Positions 9,702-20,319 of a DNA stretch of 60,673 bases are shown piece by piece; position 1 is the stretch's first letter; the number at the start of each line of letters is the position of its first letter. Source of the stretch: Gracilaria vermiculophylla (lineage: Eukaryota; Rhodophyta; Florideophyceae; Gracilariales; Gracilariaceae); contig JAHNZQ020000004.1 in NCBI GenBank assembly GCA_019155205.2, forward strand, positions 3,029,224 to 3,089,896, written 5' to 3'. Below the pieces are notes generated by a model that worked only from the letters and a program-made list of their open reading frames with translations, was not told the origin of the DNA and did not search any database. The position numbers and the translations under genes are program-made.

Positions 9702-10001
9702 TTGTCTAAATTTACATTTAAAATTTTATGGCTTGAAAATAATATTGCTATAGCAATTGATTATATTATAGGTGACAATACCAGTCCATTAACATCTTAT
9801 TTTTTTTGGCCTCGTAATGATGCATGGAAAGAGATGAAAATAGAATTAGAATCAAAACCATGGATTAATGAAAATGAAAGAGTAGATTTATTAAATAAAA
9901 CCACAGAAATAATTAATTTCTGGCAAGAAAAAGAAAAAAGCACATCATTAAGAAAAGCTCGAGAAAGATTCCCAGAATTTAATTTTATTGCAACTAATTA
10001 A
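9702..10001 (+). CDS. ycf65: plastid-specific ribosomal protein PSRP-3 (Ycf65)
   Basis: A 99-residue small-subunit protein of cyanobacterial and plastid ribosomes. The recognisable core is LWLENNIAIAIDYI, then SPLTSYFFWPRNDAWKEMK, and a C-terminal WQEKEK...RERFPEF. The start is TTG at 9702, supported by a very good AAGGAG at 9690-9695 with a 6-nt gap; there is no in-frame ATG at the N-terminus. It lies just after rps16, consistent with a ribosomal role. Confidence 0.9.
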   Translation: MSKFTFKILWLENNIAIAIDYIIGDNTSPLTSYFFWPRNDAWKEMKIELESKPWINENERVDLLNKTTEIINFWQEKEKSTSLRKARERFPEFNFIATN

Positions 10002-10093
10002 TTTGTAATTTTTAATAAGTTATCTCAGATGCTTTCGTATATTAAAGATAATATACTGTGTATATTTCTAATATTTAATTTTTAAATATAAAT

Positions 10094-10605
10094 ATGAATA
10101 ACAAGTTATATAAAAAAAAATAGATCTTTTATTAATTAGTATTGAAGCTATAAACTTATATGGTTTAGATGAATATTATACTGATAAAGTAAATTATATA
10201 CAAAAAACTACTTATCTAGATAATTTATTTTTAATGCGTTGCGGGAATTCTACTAGGAAACCAACAGCTAATACATTATATAACTTTAAAGAAAGCATAA
10301 AAATCATTTATGATCTGTATAATTCTAGTCATAATTCCAAAATACAACAAAACATTAACAATATATTAAAAATGATATATGTAGATCATGAATTAAAGTC
10401 CGAACATATTAAGCAATACTTAAGAAGGTTTAAATATATATATTATAAAACACAAAATTACTATAATATAAGTAGTAAATTTCATATTTATAATCAATAT
10501 ATAGAAGAGATAGCTATATATCAATTGTATATTTTATATAGATTAAGTCATAAAGATGGTATTTATTTTCTAATTAAATATTTAAGGTTACCATCTTTTA
10601 TATAA
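10094..10605 (+). CDS. unassigned reading frame broken at a run of nine A
   Basis: An open frame runs without a stop from 10114 to the TAA at 10603, but its first ATG is only at 10234. Translation upstream of that ATG reads like protein (for example LLISIEAINLYGLDEYY). An ATG at 10094 in another frame encodes MNNKLYKKK and stops just after nine consecutive A (10112-10120). One extra A would join both parts into one protein of about 170 residues. The C-terminal part is rich in Tyr, Ile and Lys and includes RCGNSTRKPTANTLY. I do not recognise the family; a ycf-type conserved red plastid protein is plausible. It lies between ycf65 and groEL. Confidence 0.5.
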
Positions 10606-10613
10606 ATAAAATT

Positions 10614-12200
<1,587 letters not shown>

Positions 12201-12283
12201 TCCAAAATCCTTACTTAATTAAAAAAATATAAATAGAAAAAACAAGTTTTTAATATGAAACCTGATATACTAATACTACGCAA

Positions 12284-12357
12284 GGGCCTGTAGCTCAGTG
12301 GATAAGAGCACGTGGCTACGAACCACGGTGTCGGGGGTTCGAATCCCTCCTCGCCCG
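12284..12357 (+). tRNA. trnR(acg): tRNA-Arg (anticodon ACG)
   Basis: A 74-nt cloverleaf starting GGGCCTGTAGCTCAG with anticodon ACG in GGCTACGAACC. The acceptor stem is imperfect in its lower half (GGGCCTG against CTCGCCC), as I recall for plastid tRNA-Arg(ACG). ACG is read as ICG after editing and covers CGN codons. Confidence 0.96.
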
Positions 12358-12437
12358 ATAAATTTACAAAAACATGAAAGGATAATATCGTATACCACTA
12401 ATAGTTAATAAATATAATAATATTGAAATCGTATTTT

Positions 12438-13670
12438 ATGCAACCATTAAGAGGAACTAAAGATATATTGCCGCATGAAGTTGCTTACTGGAACCATATA
12501 CAGACAAAAGCATCAAGTATATTCTCATTATACAATTATTCAGAGATTCGTACACCAATTATAGAGTCAACAAATTTATTTCAACGTAGCATAGGAGAAA
12601 CAACTGATATTATCAATAAAGAAATGTATACTTTTACAGACCAGGGGCGTAGAACAATAACTTTACGACCAGAAGCAACAGCAAGTATAGCTAGAGCATT
12701 TATCAGTAATAAGCTTTATAAGAATAGTATACAAAGACTCTGGTATTTAGGCCCTATGTTTAGATATGAAAGACCTCAGAGTGGCAGACAAAGACAGTTC
12801 CATCAATTAGGCATTGAGTGTATTGGTAGCCTAAATCCAATGGCCGATACAGAAATTATTCATTTAGCACATCAATTGCTTAAAGAGCTAAAAATCAAAG
12901 ATTCTATATTAGAAATAAATTCTATAGGCACTTTAGAGGAAAGACAATTGTACAAAATTGATTTAATCGAATATTTATTACCATATCAAAAAGACTTAGA
13001 TACAGATTCGCAGAATCGTCTACACTCTAATCCATTAAGAATTTTAGATAGCAAAAACGTTAAAACCCAGGAAATTTTACAAGGCGCCCCGAGTTTAAAT
13101 AACTACTTAAATAAAATATCTGCAGAACACTTTTACTTAGTTTGTACGTATTTAGATAATTTAAGTATAACATATAAAATTAATCATAACTTAGTAAGAG
13201 GATTAGATTACTACAATCAAACAGCTTTCGAAATAAAAACTAATACTAACAATAATCAAAGCACAATATGTGGCGGCGGTCGTTACGATAATTTAATCGA
13301 ACAGCTCGGAGGACCAAAAACACCAGCCGTAGGTTGGGCTATCGGAATAGAAAGACTTTTAAAAATTATTAAAAATGAGCTAATATTGCCTCAAAAAAAA
13401 ATTCAAGTCTATATAGCAACACAAGGATTAGCAGCACAAAAAAAAATTTGGGAAATTATAAAAAATTTAGAGAAAAAAAATATTAAGTTTGAATTAGATT
13501 TATCTAATACGAGTTTTCAAAAACAAATCAAAAAAGCTAGTAAATTAGGGGCGAAATTTTGTATTATTTTAGGAGATCAAGAAATTATAGATGACTGTAT
13601 TACGGTCAGAAGACTAGATGAACACCAGCAGTATAGAACAAGTTATTCAAAATTTTTACAAGAAATTTAA
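12438..13670 (+). CDS. hisS: histidyl-tRNA synthetase
   Basis: A class II synthetase that charges tRNA-His; the tRNA itself lies at 20152-20225. The start region MQPLRGTKDILP is the normal N-terminus, so I use ATG 12438 (410 residues) rather than an in-frame TTG five codons earlier. Motif 2 (YERPQSGRQRQFHQLG), the two histidine-specific boxes (LVRGLDYYNQTAFEI and ICGGGRYDNLIEQLGG), motif 3 (AVGWAIGIERLL) and a short C-terminal anticodon-binding domain are all present, so it looks active. No clear Shine-Dalgarno precedes it. An AT-only 9-bp hairpin (13696-13717) separates it from tRNA-Gln. The red plastid literature calls this gene syh. Confidence 0.95.
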   Translation: MQPLRGTKDILPHEVAYWNHIQTKASSIFSLYNYSEIRTPIIESTNLFQRSIGETTDIINKEMYTFTDQGRRTITLRPEATASIARAFISNKLYKNSIQRLWYLGPMFRYERPQSGRQRQFHQLGIECIGSLNPMADTEIIHLAHQLLKELKIKDSILEINSIGTLEERQLYKIDLIEYLLPYQKDLDTDSQNRLHSNPLRILDSKNVKTQEILQGAPSLNNYLNKISAEHFYLVCTYLDNLSITYKINHNLVRGLDYYNQTAFEIKTNTNNNQSTICGGGRYDNLIEQLGGPKTPAVGWAIGIERLLKIIKNELILPQKKIQVYIATQGLAAQKKIWEIIKNLEKKNIKFELDLSNTSFQKQIKKASKLGAKFCIILGDQEIIDDCITVRRLDEHQQYRTSYSKFLQEI

Positions 13671-13731
13671 AAGTTAAGAAATAAAAATTAAGTTGACAAT
13701 TAATTAAAATTAATTGTTTAATATATCTATA

Positions 13732-13803
13732 TGGGGTGTAGCCAAGCGGTAAGGCAGCGGACTTTGACTCCGCCATTCGCAGGTTCGAATCCTCCCACCC
13801 CAG
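13732..13803 (+). tRNA. trnQ(uug): tRNA-Gln (anticodon UUG)
   Basis: A 72-nt cloverleaf with acceptor TGGGGTG paired to CACCCCA, discriminator G and anticodon TTG. A TTGACA hexamer at 13693-13698 is a possible -35 box upstream. Confidence 0.97.
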
Positions 13804-13908
13804 TAAACTGATTAAATTTTTTATAACCAAGTTTATTATTAAGTATTTCAGCTTCTAACACATACAAAGTTAGATAAATAAAATATTTACCATTAAATTA
13901 ATGGCACA

Positions 13909-14373
13909 TTATATAAAAGCTGGTAAAATTTGTAATTTTATATCTATTTGTATATTCTTCGCAAGAAGAATATCGAAATTATAAATTCCTAGTGTTTTGA
14001 TATTAGGCAAGTTAATATTTTTTTTCTCCAATTTTTCCCCAATAACAAAAAAGAGATTTGCAATTATTTCTTTATCACTTACACTACCAAAAATCTGATT
14101 ATTATTACCCACTTTTTTCTTCAAACTAATTTTTGAAATTTGACCTAATTTTTTACTAAGTACTTGCAATTTAACATGTATTTCATCTAACTTCTGTTGT
14201 TTCAAATCTGAAAACATTTTGTAATGCTTTAATTTTCCTTTAGTTGGTAGCTGAGCAAAATTATAAGGAATTAAATAGTTGAAAGCATAACCAGAACTGA
14301 CTTGTACTATACTACCTACTGATCCAAGACTAACTAGATTTTTTTTTAAAATGACTGTGATTTTTTTTTTCAT
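13909..14373 (-). CDS. rpl9: 50S ribosomal protein L9
   Basis: A 154-residue L9. The N-terminal globular domain is typical (LGSVGSIVQVSSGYAFNYLIP, with the invariant G-Y-x-x-N-x-L-x-P pattern), joined by a lysine-rich connecting helix to the C-terminal domain (IFGSVSDKEI). Length is normal. It ends 35 bp before the moeB stop side on the same strand, so moeB-rpl9 may be cotranscribed. Confidence 0.96.
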   Translation of the reverse strand: MKKKITVILKKNLVSLGSVGSIVQVSSGYAFNYLIPYNFAQLPTKGKLKHYKMFSDLKQQKLDEIHVKLQVLSKKLGQISKISLKKKVGNNNQIFGSVSDKEIIANLFFVIGEKLEKKNINLPNIKTLGIYNFDILLAKNIQIDIKLQILPAFI

Positions 14374-14408
14374 ACTATAATTTATAATTAAAAAAATATA
14401 TAATATTA

Positions 14409-15488
14409 CTAATTATTCAATCGATAATGAACAATTTGGTGCTTATATAAAATTTGCGACGCAACAAAAGATCTTAAATTATCATAGCAGTATATAACGA
14501 TCTTTTGATCACGACCATGAACAGCTAAACAGTCACGAATAAAATTAATTGATTTCCTAGACTTTATATGCTTTAAAGGAATATTGATCGCTTTTAACAA
14601 ATGATATTTCATGAATTCTTCTGGTTGACGAACATCAATTAAAATAACAGTAGATTGATTCATTAGTAATGATAAACTCTTGTTACTAATAATATTAGAA
14701 TCTAATATTCTATTAGAATGACTATTATCTATCAAATTTTGATTTTTTTTAGGTACTATTTTCAATATTTTAAAAGATGAATTTAGTAGATTATATACTA
14801 ATAAATGACCACTTAAAATACTTCCTGTACCTAGTACAATTTTAATTGCTTCTACTGCTTGAAACATACCGATAATACCAGTTGTGATACCTAAAACGCC
14901 GAACATATCACATTCTTTAATATTTAAATTCAAACTCTGTGGATATAGATCAGGATATAAAGGTCCGCTTTTATAATTAAAGACACTTATATGTCCTTCA
15001 AAGCCTTGGACAGCTCCATAGATGTGTACTTTATTTTGCAGATAACATGACTTACTAATCAGATATCTAGCTTGAAAATTATCCGTTGTGTCTATTACTA
15101 TATCATAGTTTTTGATAATATCTTTCAAGTTATTATCATTTGCTAGAAATGGATATACACAAACAGAGCATTCTGGGTTAATCTCCTTAATTTTATTATA
15201 AGCTACGTGAACTTTAAGCTTACCAATATCTTTATTATTATATAAAATCTGTCTATGTAAATTCGAGTAAGCTATTATATCATTATCTACAATGCCTAAA
15301 TAATTAACACCAGATGCAGCTAAATAAATAATACTAGATGCAGCTAATCCACCAGCGCCAACAAATAAAATTTTGGCTGCTTTTAATCTTTTCTGTCCGC
15401 TATCACCAATATTATCTAAAATCAAATGACGAGCATACTTTTTATATTCTGTTTCTGAGAGAGAGGTATCCATTATAGGATAAAACAT
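14409..15488 (-). CDS. moeB: MoeB/ThiF-type E1-like adenylyltransferase with rhodanese domain
   Basis: A 359-residue two-domain sulfur-carrier activating enzyme. The E1-like domain has the ATP-binding GAGGLA loop (about residues 46-51), NLHRQILY, IDTTDNFQARY and the ECDMFGVLG segment with the likely catalytic Cys. The two zinc-binding CxxC pairs of E. coli MoeB are absent (GPLYPDLYP at the first site), as in the cyanobacterial lineage. A C-terminal rhodanese domain (about 270-359) keeps the persulfide Cys in the loop CYDNLRS. It should adenylate and then sulfurate a ubiquitin-like carrier such as MoaD or ThiS; thiS is in this window. Start may be the first ATG or Met6 (15473). Confidence 0.93.
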   Translation of the reverse strand: MFYPIMDTSLSETEYKKYARHLILDNIGDSGQKRLKAAKILFVGAGGLAASSIIYLAASGVNYLGIVDNDIIAYSNLHRQILYNNKDIGKLKVHVAYNKIKEINPECSVCVYPFLANDNNLKDIIKNYDIVIDTTDNFQARYLISKSCYLQNKVHIYGAVQGFEGHISVFNYKSGPLYPDLYPQSLNLNIKECDMFGVLGITTGIIGMFQAVEAIKIVLGTGSILSGHLLVYNLLNSSFKILKIVPKKNQNLIDNSHSNRILDSNIISNKSLSLLMNQSTVILIDVRQPEEFMKYHLLKAINIPLKHIKSRKSINFIRDCLAVHGRDQKIVIYCYDNLRSFVASQILYKHQIVHYRLNN

Positions 15489-15614
15489 AAAAATAAATAT
15501 CCACTATAAAAATATAAAACTGATATTATTTCATACTTATGAGTACTCTATATACAGAGTATAATAATTTTATTTTTACTTTTTTAAAGTTTTAATGTAT
15601 GTTTTTTATATACT

Positions 15615-15687
15615 ACGCCTTTAGTTCAGTTGGTAGAACGCAGGTTTCCAAAACCTGATGTCGAGGGTTCAAGTCCTTCAAGGCGTG
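15615..15687 (+). tRNA. trnW(cca): tRNA-Trp (anticodon CCA)
   Basis: A 73-nt cloverleaf with acceptor ACGCCTT paired to AAGGCGT, discriminator G and a CCA anticodon in GGTTTCCAAAACC. Confidence 0.97.
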
Positions 15688-15845
15688 TAATACAATTATT
15701 ATATTACTAATATAAGACAAAAAATAGGGCTTGAAAGAATATAAAATTCAAAACACGAGCATATCCTTAATTTTACATTATTAGATTAAGTACTATATAA
15801 TAAAGCCATATAATTAATAATAGGAAATAATTAAATAGATATTTT

Positions 15846-16271
15846 ATGGGTAAAAAACTTGTAGGGCTTGTTAAGTTAGCTTTGAATGCAGGTAAAGCTA
15901 CGCCTGCTCCACCAGTAGGGCCAGCATTAGGGCAATATGGAGCTAATATTGTCATGTTTTGCAAAGAATATAATGCTAGAACAGGAGATCAAGTTGGTCT
16001 AGTAATACCCGCTGAAATTTCAATATATGAAGATCGTAGTTTTTCTTTCATTTTAAAAACTCCTCCAGCTGCTATTTTACTTAAAAAAGCTGCTAAAATC
16101 CAGAGTGGTTCAGGACAACCAAATACAAAAACAGTTGGATCTGTTTCCATCAAACAAATACAAGAAATAGCTGAGGCTAAATTACAAGATTTAAATACTC
16201 AAGATATAGACAAAGCTGTAAAGATTATTCAAGGTACAGCAAAAAACATGGGTATTAGTATCAGTAATTAA
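15846..16271 (+). CDS. rpl11: 50S ribosomal protein L11
   Basis: A 141-residue L11, part of the GTPase-associated centre that binds the 23S stalk base. The proline-rich N-terminal motif [17 protein letters not shown] and the C-terminal RNA-binding block ([15 protein letters not shown]) are conserved. It heads an rpl11-rpl1-rpl12 group in the bacterial L11-L10 order, with rpl10 missing (presumably nuclear). Confidence 0.98.
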   Translation: MGKKLVGLVKLALNAGKATPAPPVGPALGQYGANIVMFCKEYNARTGDQVGLVIPAEISIYEDRSFSFILKTPPAAILLKKAAKIQSGSGQPNTKTVGSVSIKQIQEIAEAKLQDLNTQDIDKAVKIIQGTAKNMGISISN

Positions 16272-16298
16272 GTAAAAAATTTAATATAATAATTAAAA

Positions 16299-17003
16299 AT
16301 GAAAAAACACTCACGTCGCTTTAATACACTTGTCAAAAAATTAGAAAAAGATAAGTTGTATGCACCCTTAGAGGCTTTACATTTAATGAAAAATTTATCT
16401 AATGTTAAATTTACAGAAACAGCAGAGGTACATATTGTACTAGGATTAAACCCTAAATATGCAGATCAACAATTAAGAGCAACTGTTATATTACCTAAGG
16501 GAACAGGTAGGATTATACGTGTAGCTGCTGTCACTCAGCATAATAGAATTCATGAAGCTAAATCTGCTGGAGCAGACTTAGTTGGAGGAGAAGACTTAAT
16601 TGATGAAATCAAAAAAGGTCGTCTTGATTTTGATAAGCTTATAGCTACTCCAGATATCATGATGTCAATAGCAAAATTAGGTAAAATTTTAGGACCTAAA
16701 GGACTGATGCCATCACCAAAAGCAGGTACAATAACTAACAACTTAGTAAAAACAGTTAAAGAATTTAAAGCTGGCAAGCTAGAATATAAAATTGATCGAA
16801 ACGGTATACTTCATATTCCTTTTGGGAAAGTTAGTTTTACTACAGAAGATTTATATATTAACTTAATTGCTTTACAAGAATCTATAGAGAAGAATCGTCC
16901 TCAAGGTTCTAAAGGGAGGTACTGGAAGTCTGTCTATATCGCTAGTACAATGGGTCCTTCAATACCTTTAGATATTAATCTTTTACGTGATAGCCATTTA
17001 TGA
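16299..17003 (+). CDS. rpl1: 50S ribosomal protein L1
   Basis: A 234-residue L1 of the mobile L1 stalk. The signature [14 protein letters not shown] is intact, followed by the second half of domain I with KGRYWKS. In bacteria L1 also represses its own operon. It starts 27 bp after the rpl11 stop. Confidence 0.98.
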   Translation: MKKHSRRFNTLVKKLEKDKLYAPLEALHLMKNLSNVKFTETAEVHIVLGLNPKYADQQLRATVILPKGTGRIIRVAAVTQHNRIHEAKSAGADLVGGEDLIDEIKKGRLDFDKLIATPDIMMSIAKLGKILGPKGLMPSPKAGTITNNLVKTVKEFKAGKLEYKIDRNGILHIPFGKVSFTTEDLYINLIALQESIEKNRPQGSKGRYWKSVYIASTMGPSIPLDINLLRDSHL

Positions 17004-17061
17004 TAATATAAATAAGTACAAAGTTTAATTTATTTAAATGTAAAATTTATAATTTATTGAT

Positions 17062-17457
17062 ATGAGTACGAAAACTGAAAAGATTATAGCAGAACTAAAA
17101 TCACTGACTCTATTAGAAGCAGCTGAATTGGTCAAGGAAATCGAACAAACATTTGATATTGATGCATCGCTTACATCCCAAACTCAAGCGATTGTAATGC
17201 CTACAGAAACAGATAATTCTAACAAAAATGAAGTAGAAGAAAAGACAGAATTTGATATTATATTAGAAGAAGTACCAGCGGCTAAAAAAATTGCTATCTT
17301 AAAAGTCGTTAGATCTATAACAGGATTAGGCCTAAAAGAAGCAAAATCATTAGTAGAATCTACACCTAAAATAGTCAAAGAAAGTACAACTAAAGAAAAC
17401 TCTGAAGAGATAAAAAAACAGCTAGAAGAAGCTGGAGCTAAAGTTTCAATTAAATAA
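17062..17457 (+). CDS. rpl12: 50S ribosomal protein L12
   Basis: A 131-residue L7/L12 stalk protein that recruits translation factors. An N-terminal dimerisation helix (LTLLEAAELVKEIEQTF) is followed by an acidic flexible hinge (about 35-60) and the C-terminal factor-binding domain (ILKVVRSITGLGLKEAKSLV). Length is normal for plastids. It is followed by a perfect 16-bp hairpin that separates it from converging petD. Confidence 0.97.
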   Translation: MSTKTEKIIAELKSLTLLEAAELVKEIEQTFDIDASLTSQTQAIVMPTETDNSNKNEVEEKTEFDIILEEVPAAKKIAILKVVRSITGLGLKEAKSLVESTPKIVKESTTKENSEEIKKQLEEAGAKVSIK

Positions 17458-17460
17458 AAA

Positions 17461-17496
17461 ATATTGAATCATAACTATTCAGTTATGATTCAATAT
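17461..17496. terminator. bidirectional terminator between rpl12 and petD
   Basis: A 16-bp perfect inverted repeat (17461-17476 and 17481-17496) with a 4-nt loop, in the 50-bp gap between two converging genes. It has no mismatch. It should stop or stabilise transcripts from both sides. Confidence 0.8.
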
Positions 17497-17507
17497 CATG
17501 ATACTAT

Positions 17508-17990
17508 TTAAAATAGTCCTAAACTAATTGCTTTAGACAATGGCATAGTTGCACCAATACCTAACCAAATTGCAACAAGAGTTCCAATAAGAAAAACTGT
17601 GGTAGCAATAGGACGTCTAAAAGGATTTTGAAACTTATTCACGCTTTCAATAAAAGGAACAGTAATAAGACCAGCAGGTACCGACGCCATAGATAAAACA
17701 CCTATTAACTTATTTGGTATTACTCTAAGTAAATTAAAAGTAGGAAAAAAGTACCATTCTGGTAATATTTCTAAAGGAGTAGCAAAAGGATTAGCAGGTT
17801 CTCCTATAACTGAAGGTTCCAAAATAGAAAGACCAACATCACATGCTAGTATACCTAAAATAACAACTGGAAACATATATAATATATCATTAGGCCATGC
17901 TGGCTCTCCATAGTAATGATGTCCCATGCCTTTAGCTAATTTTGCACGTAATTTGGGATCGGTTAAATCCGGTTTTTTTATAATTGACAT
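17508..17990 (-). CDS. petD: cytochrome b6f subunit IV
   Basis: Subunit IV, the C-terminal half of the split cytochrome b, forming the plastoquinol-oxidising Qo site with b6. The product has 160 residues and three transmembrane helices. The Qo motif PEWYFFP is present within [17 protein letters not shown]. It lies 68 bp downstream of petB on the same strand, the standard petBD operon, with no intron. Confidence 0.99.
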   Translation of the reverse strand: MSIIKKPDLTDPKLRAKLAKGMGHHYYGEPAWPNDILYMFPVVILGILACDVGLSILEPSVIGEPANPFATPLEILPEWYFFPTFNLLRVIPNKLIGVLSMASVPAGLITVPFIESVNKFQNPFRRPIATTVFLIGTLVAIWLGIGATMPLSKAISLGLF

Positions 17991-18058
17991 AAATAATTTC
18001 CTTAATACTAAATTTTAGTTTATTAGTTTATCAACAACAAAACAAATAATTATATAGA

Positions 18059-18706
18059 CTATAAAGGGCCTGATATGCCTTGTTTACGAATCATTAAAAA
18101 ATGCATTAACATAAAAACAGCTGTCAATAGAGGCAGTACAAAAGTATGCAAACTATAAAATCTAGTAAGGGTACTTTGGCCTACACTGACTCCTCCTCTT
18201 AATAATTCTACTATACTTGTTCCTACTACAGGTATAGCTTCCGGTACGCCTGTTACAATCTTAACTGCCCAGTATCCTATTTGGTCCCATGGTAAAGAAT
18301 AACCGGTTACCCCAAAAGAAACTGTTAAAACAGCTAATACAACACCTGTAACCCAAGTTAGCTCGCGAGGTTTTTTAAAACCACCAGTCAAATATACACG
18401 AAACATATGTAATATCAACATAAGTACCATCATACTAGCAGACCATCTATGAATTGACCTGATTAACCAACCAAAATTAACATCTGTCATAATATATTCT
18501 ACAGAAGAAAAAGCTTCAGCTACAGTAGGTCTATAGTAAAAAGTCATAGCGAAACCGCTAGCAACTTGAATTAAGAAAGATGTAAATACTATTCCACCAA
18601 TACAATAAAAAATATTAACGTGAGGTGGCACATACTTACTAGTTATGTCATCTGCAATAGCTTGAATTTCTAAACGTTCTTCAAACCAATCATAAACTTT
18701 TCCCAT
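18059..18706 (-). CDS. petB: cytochrome b6
   Basis: The 215-residue haem-binding b6 subunit with four transmembrane helices. Haem-ligand His pairs lie in [20 protein letters not shown] and in the later [19 protein letters not shown], and the cysteine that holds haem c-n (YCIGGI near residue 35) is present. No intron. Together with petD it forms the b6f core transcription unit. No clear Shine-Dalgarno precedes the ATG. Confidence 0.99.
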   Translation of the reverse strand: MGKVYDWFEERLEIQAIADDITSKYVPPHVNIFYCIGGIVFTSFLIQVASGFAMTFYYRPTVAEAFSSVEYIMTDVNFGWLIRSIHRWSASMMVLMLILHMFRVYLTGGFKKPRELTWVTGVVLAVLTVSFGVTGYSLPWDQIGYWAVKIVTGVPEAIPVVGTSIVELLRGGVSVGQSTLTRFYSLHTFVLPLLTAVFMLMHFLMIRKQGISGPL

Positions 18707-18812
18707 ATTAATTTGTTAGTAATATAAAAAACTATGCATTTAAACTACCTCATACTTTACTAAATCAATATAATTATAACATTTATTCTTTTTTTTAACT
18801 ATTTTTTAGCTA

Positions 18813-19466
18813 TTAAATAATTTTATGATCACGTAAATAACAAAAAAAGGAGAAATAGCATATTAAAATTTTCTTTTTAGAAATATACTTAATTAATAGC
18901 TTATCAACTAAGTCCTTCATAATTTTATTAACTGTAATGGGATTACTCCCTGTAATATAACTAATCGTTTTTTGTGATAACTCAAAGGGTATTGCAATGT
19001 AATGTTTATTTAAAACTCCAAATTCTCGACATAAAAATAATAACAATTGAACTACTCTGTATTTTACAGATTTATGTAGTAATATATATGATGAATTCTC
19101 ATATTGTTTTAAAGTATAACGAAACAAATCTATTAATCTAAATACAGTTGATAAATATTTAAAATTACTGATAAAATCTAACCAAAAAAATTTAATTAAG
19201 TAAGTATTTTCTAATGCAATAACCTTATAATAAGTATAATCAGAATTAAAATTAAAATCAATTATACTATTGCTATTTAAAATAGCTAGAAAGAAAGACT
19301 CACCATTAGTAAATATTTTCATTATATAAACAGTACCATAAAAAACTATTACTACCGGATTGTCATGAATAGGACGTTGAAATACTAAAGCATCACCTTT
19401 CTGTAGTTTATATACATAAAAAGAAGTTTCTGATTCTAAAAATAGTTGCATCCATTCATTATACAT
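18813..19466 (-). CDS. ntcA: diverged NtcA-like CRP-family regulator
   Basis: A 217-residue CRP/FNR-family protein in the position and plan of red plastid NtcA, the cyanobacterial nitrogen regulator. The N-terminal effector domain (about 10-110) is hard to align. The dimer helix and helix-turn-helix are clearer: RVVQLLLFLCREFGVL, then LSQKTISYITGSNPITVNKIM. In cyanobacteria the recognition helix has STRVTVTRLL; here the arginines are replaced by Asn-Pro-Ile and Asn-Lys, and the HRSDRFYHAVAF effector segment reads NSDYTYYKVIAL. Sensing and DNA specificity may therefore differ. It stands back to back with ycf29, 40 bp apart. Confidence 0.8.
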   Translation of the reverse strand: MYNEWMQLFLESETSFYVYKLQKGDALVFQRPIHDNPVVIVFYGTVYIMKIFTNGESFFLAILNSNSIIDFNFNSDYTYYKVIALENTYLIKFFWLDFISNFKYLSTVFRLIDLFRYTLKQYENSSYILLHKSVKYRVVQLLLFLCREFGVLNKHYIAIPFELSQKTISYITGSNPITVNKIMKDLVDKLLIKYISKKKILICYFSFFCYLRDHKII

Positions 19467-19506
19467 AATTATTCCTAGTTGACCTTAATAATATAATTAT
19501 TTTTAC

Positions 19507-20160
19507 ATGTTCATGATGAAAAAAAAAATACTTCTTATCGATGACGATATAAGTTTACTGAATTCAGTAGCTTCTTACCTTATATCTGAAGGTTTTACAA
19601 TAGATGTTACAACGAATGGAGATGAAGCATTAACAAATTTACATATGATCCGACCTGACTTAATAATTACTGATATTATGATGCAGAACATGAGCGGTTA
19701 TGATTTAGTTAAAAAAATACGTTCGAATAAACAATGGGGTCGAACTCCGATAATTTTTTTGACAGCAAAAGGTATGACACATGATCGGATTTTAGGATAT
19801 GATTTAGGATGTAATGCATACATTGCTAAACCATTTTATTTAGAAGAATTAATATCTATAATAAATAATATATTTAAATACGTAGACACTTTGCAAGAGA
19901 ATACAAATAATAAAGTTGAAAAATTTAACCATGAGAAACAAAATTCTATTTTTAATTCTCTAACTCCAAGAGAATACAATATCCTAATATTAGTATCAAA
20001 AGGTTATACCAATAAAGAAATTGCAGACAAACTTCAATTAAGTACAAGAAATATAGAAAAATATGTAAGTCGTTTACTAAACAAAACAAAAACAAGAAAC
20101 CGCACAGAACTAGCAAAATTAACTTTGTTAAATTATTTGAATCAACAAAAGGGCGAATGA
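19507..20160 (+). CDS. ycf29: NarL/LuxR-type response regulator Ycf29 (TctD)
   Basis: A 217-residue two-component response regulator. The receiver domain has the acidic DDD cluster near residue 15, the phospho-acceptor in LIITDIMMQN (about residue 58) and Lys in YIAKPF (about 111). After a short linker comes a LuxR-type helix-turn-helix (LTPREYNILILVSKGYTNKE, then STRNIEKYVSRLL). Three Met codons (19507, 19513, 19516) could serve as start; the family usually begins close to MKKKILL. Its last three codons overlap the 3' end of tRNA-His on the other strand by 9 bp. No sensor kinase is in the window. Confidence 0.92.
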   Translation: MFMMKKKILLIDDDISLLNSVASYLISEGFTIDVTTNGDEALTNLHMIRPDLIITDIMMQNMSGYDLVKKIRSNKQWGRTPIIFLTAKGMTHDRILGYDLGCNAYIAKPFYLEELISIINNIFKYVDTLQENTNNKVEKFNHEKQNSIFNSLTPREYNILILVSKGYTNKEIADKLQLSTRNIEKYVSRLLNKTKTRNRTELAKLTLLNYLNQQKGE

Positions 20161-20225
20161 CGGGACTCGAACCCGCGAATAGTGAAGCCACAATCCACTG
20201 CCTTAACCTCTTGGCTACATCCGCC
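20152..20225 (-). tRNA. trnH(gug): tRNA-His (anticodon GUG)
   Basis: On the minus strand, acceptor GCGGATG (from 20224) pairs with CATTCGC, and the extra 5' G at 20225 faces a C at position 73 (20152), the identity element of tRNA-His encoded in the gene. The anticodon is GTG. The 3' nine bases overlap the ycf29 stop end. Confidence 0.97.
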
Positions 20226-20319
20226 ACAATTAAAAAATATAATACTGAAGTATAATACTTTTTAATAAATAAGTCTACCATTTTCACAGATTTTATAAAT
20301 AACATACGAAATCTATCAC

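Noticed and set aside
12201..12283. CIRCE heat-shock operator upstream of groEL
   Set aside because: No TTAGCACTC/GAGTGCTAA pair is present in the spacer.
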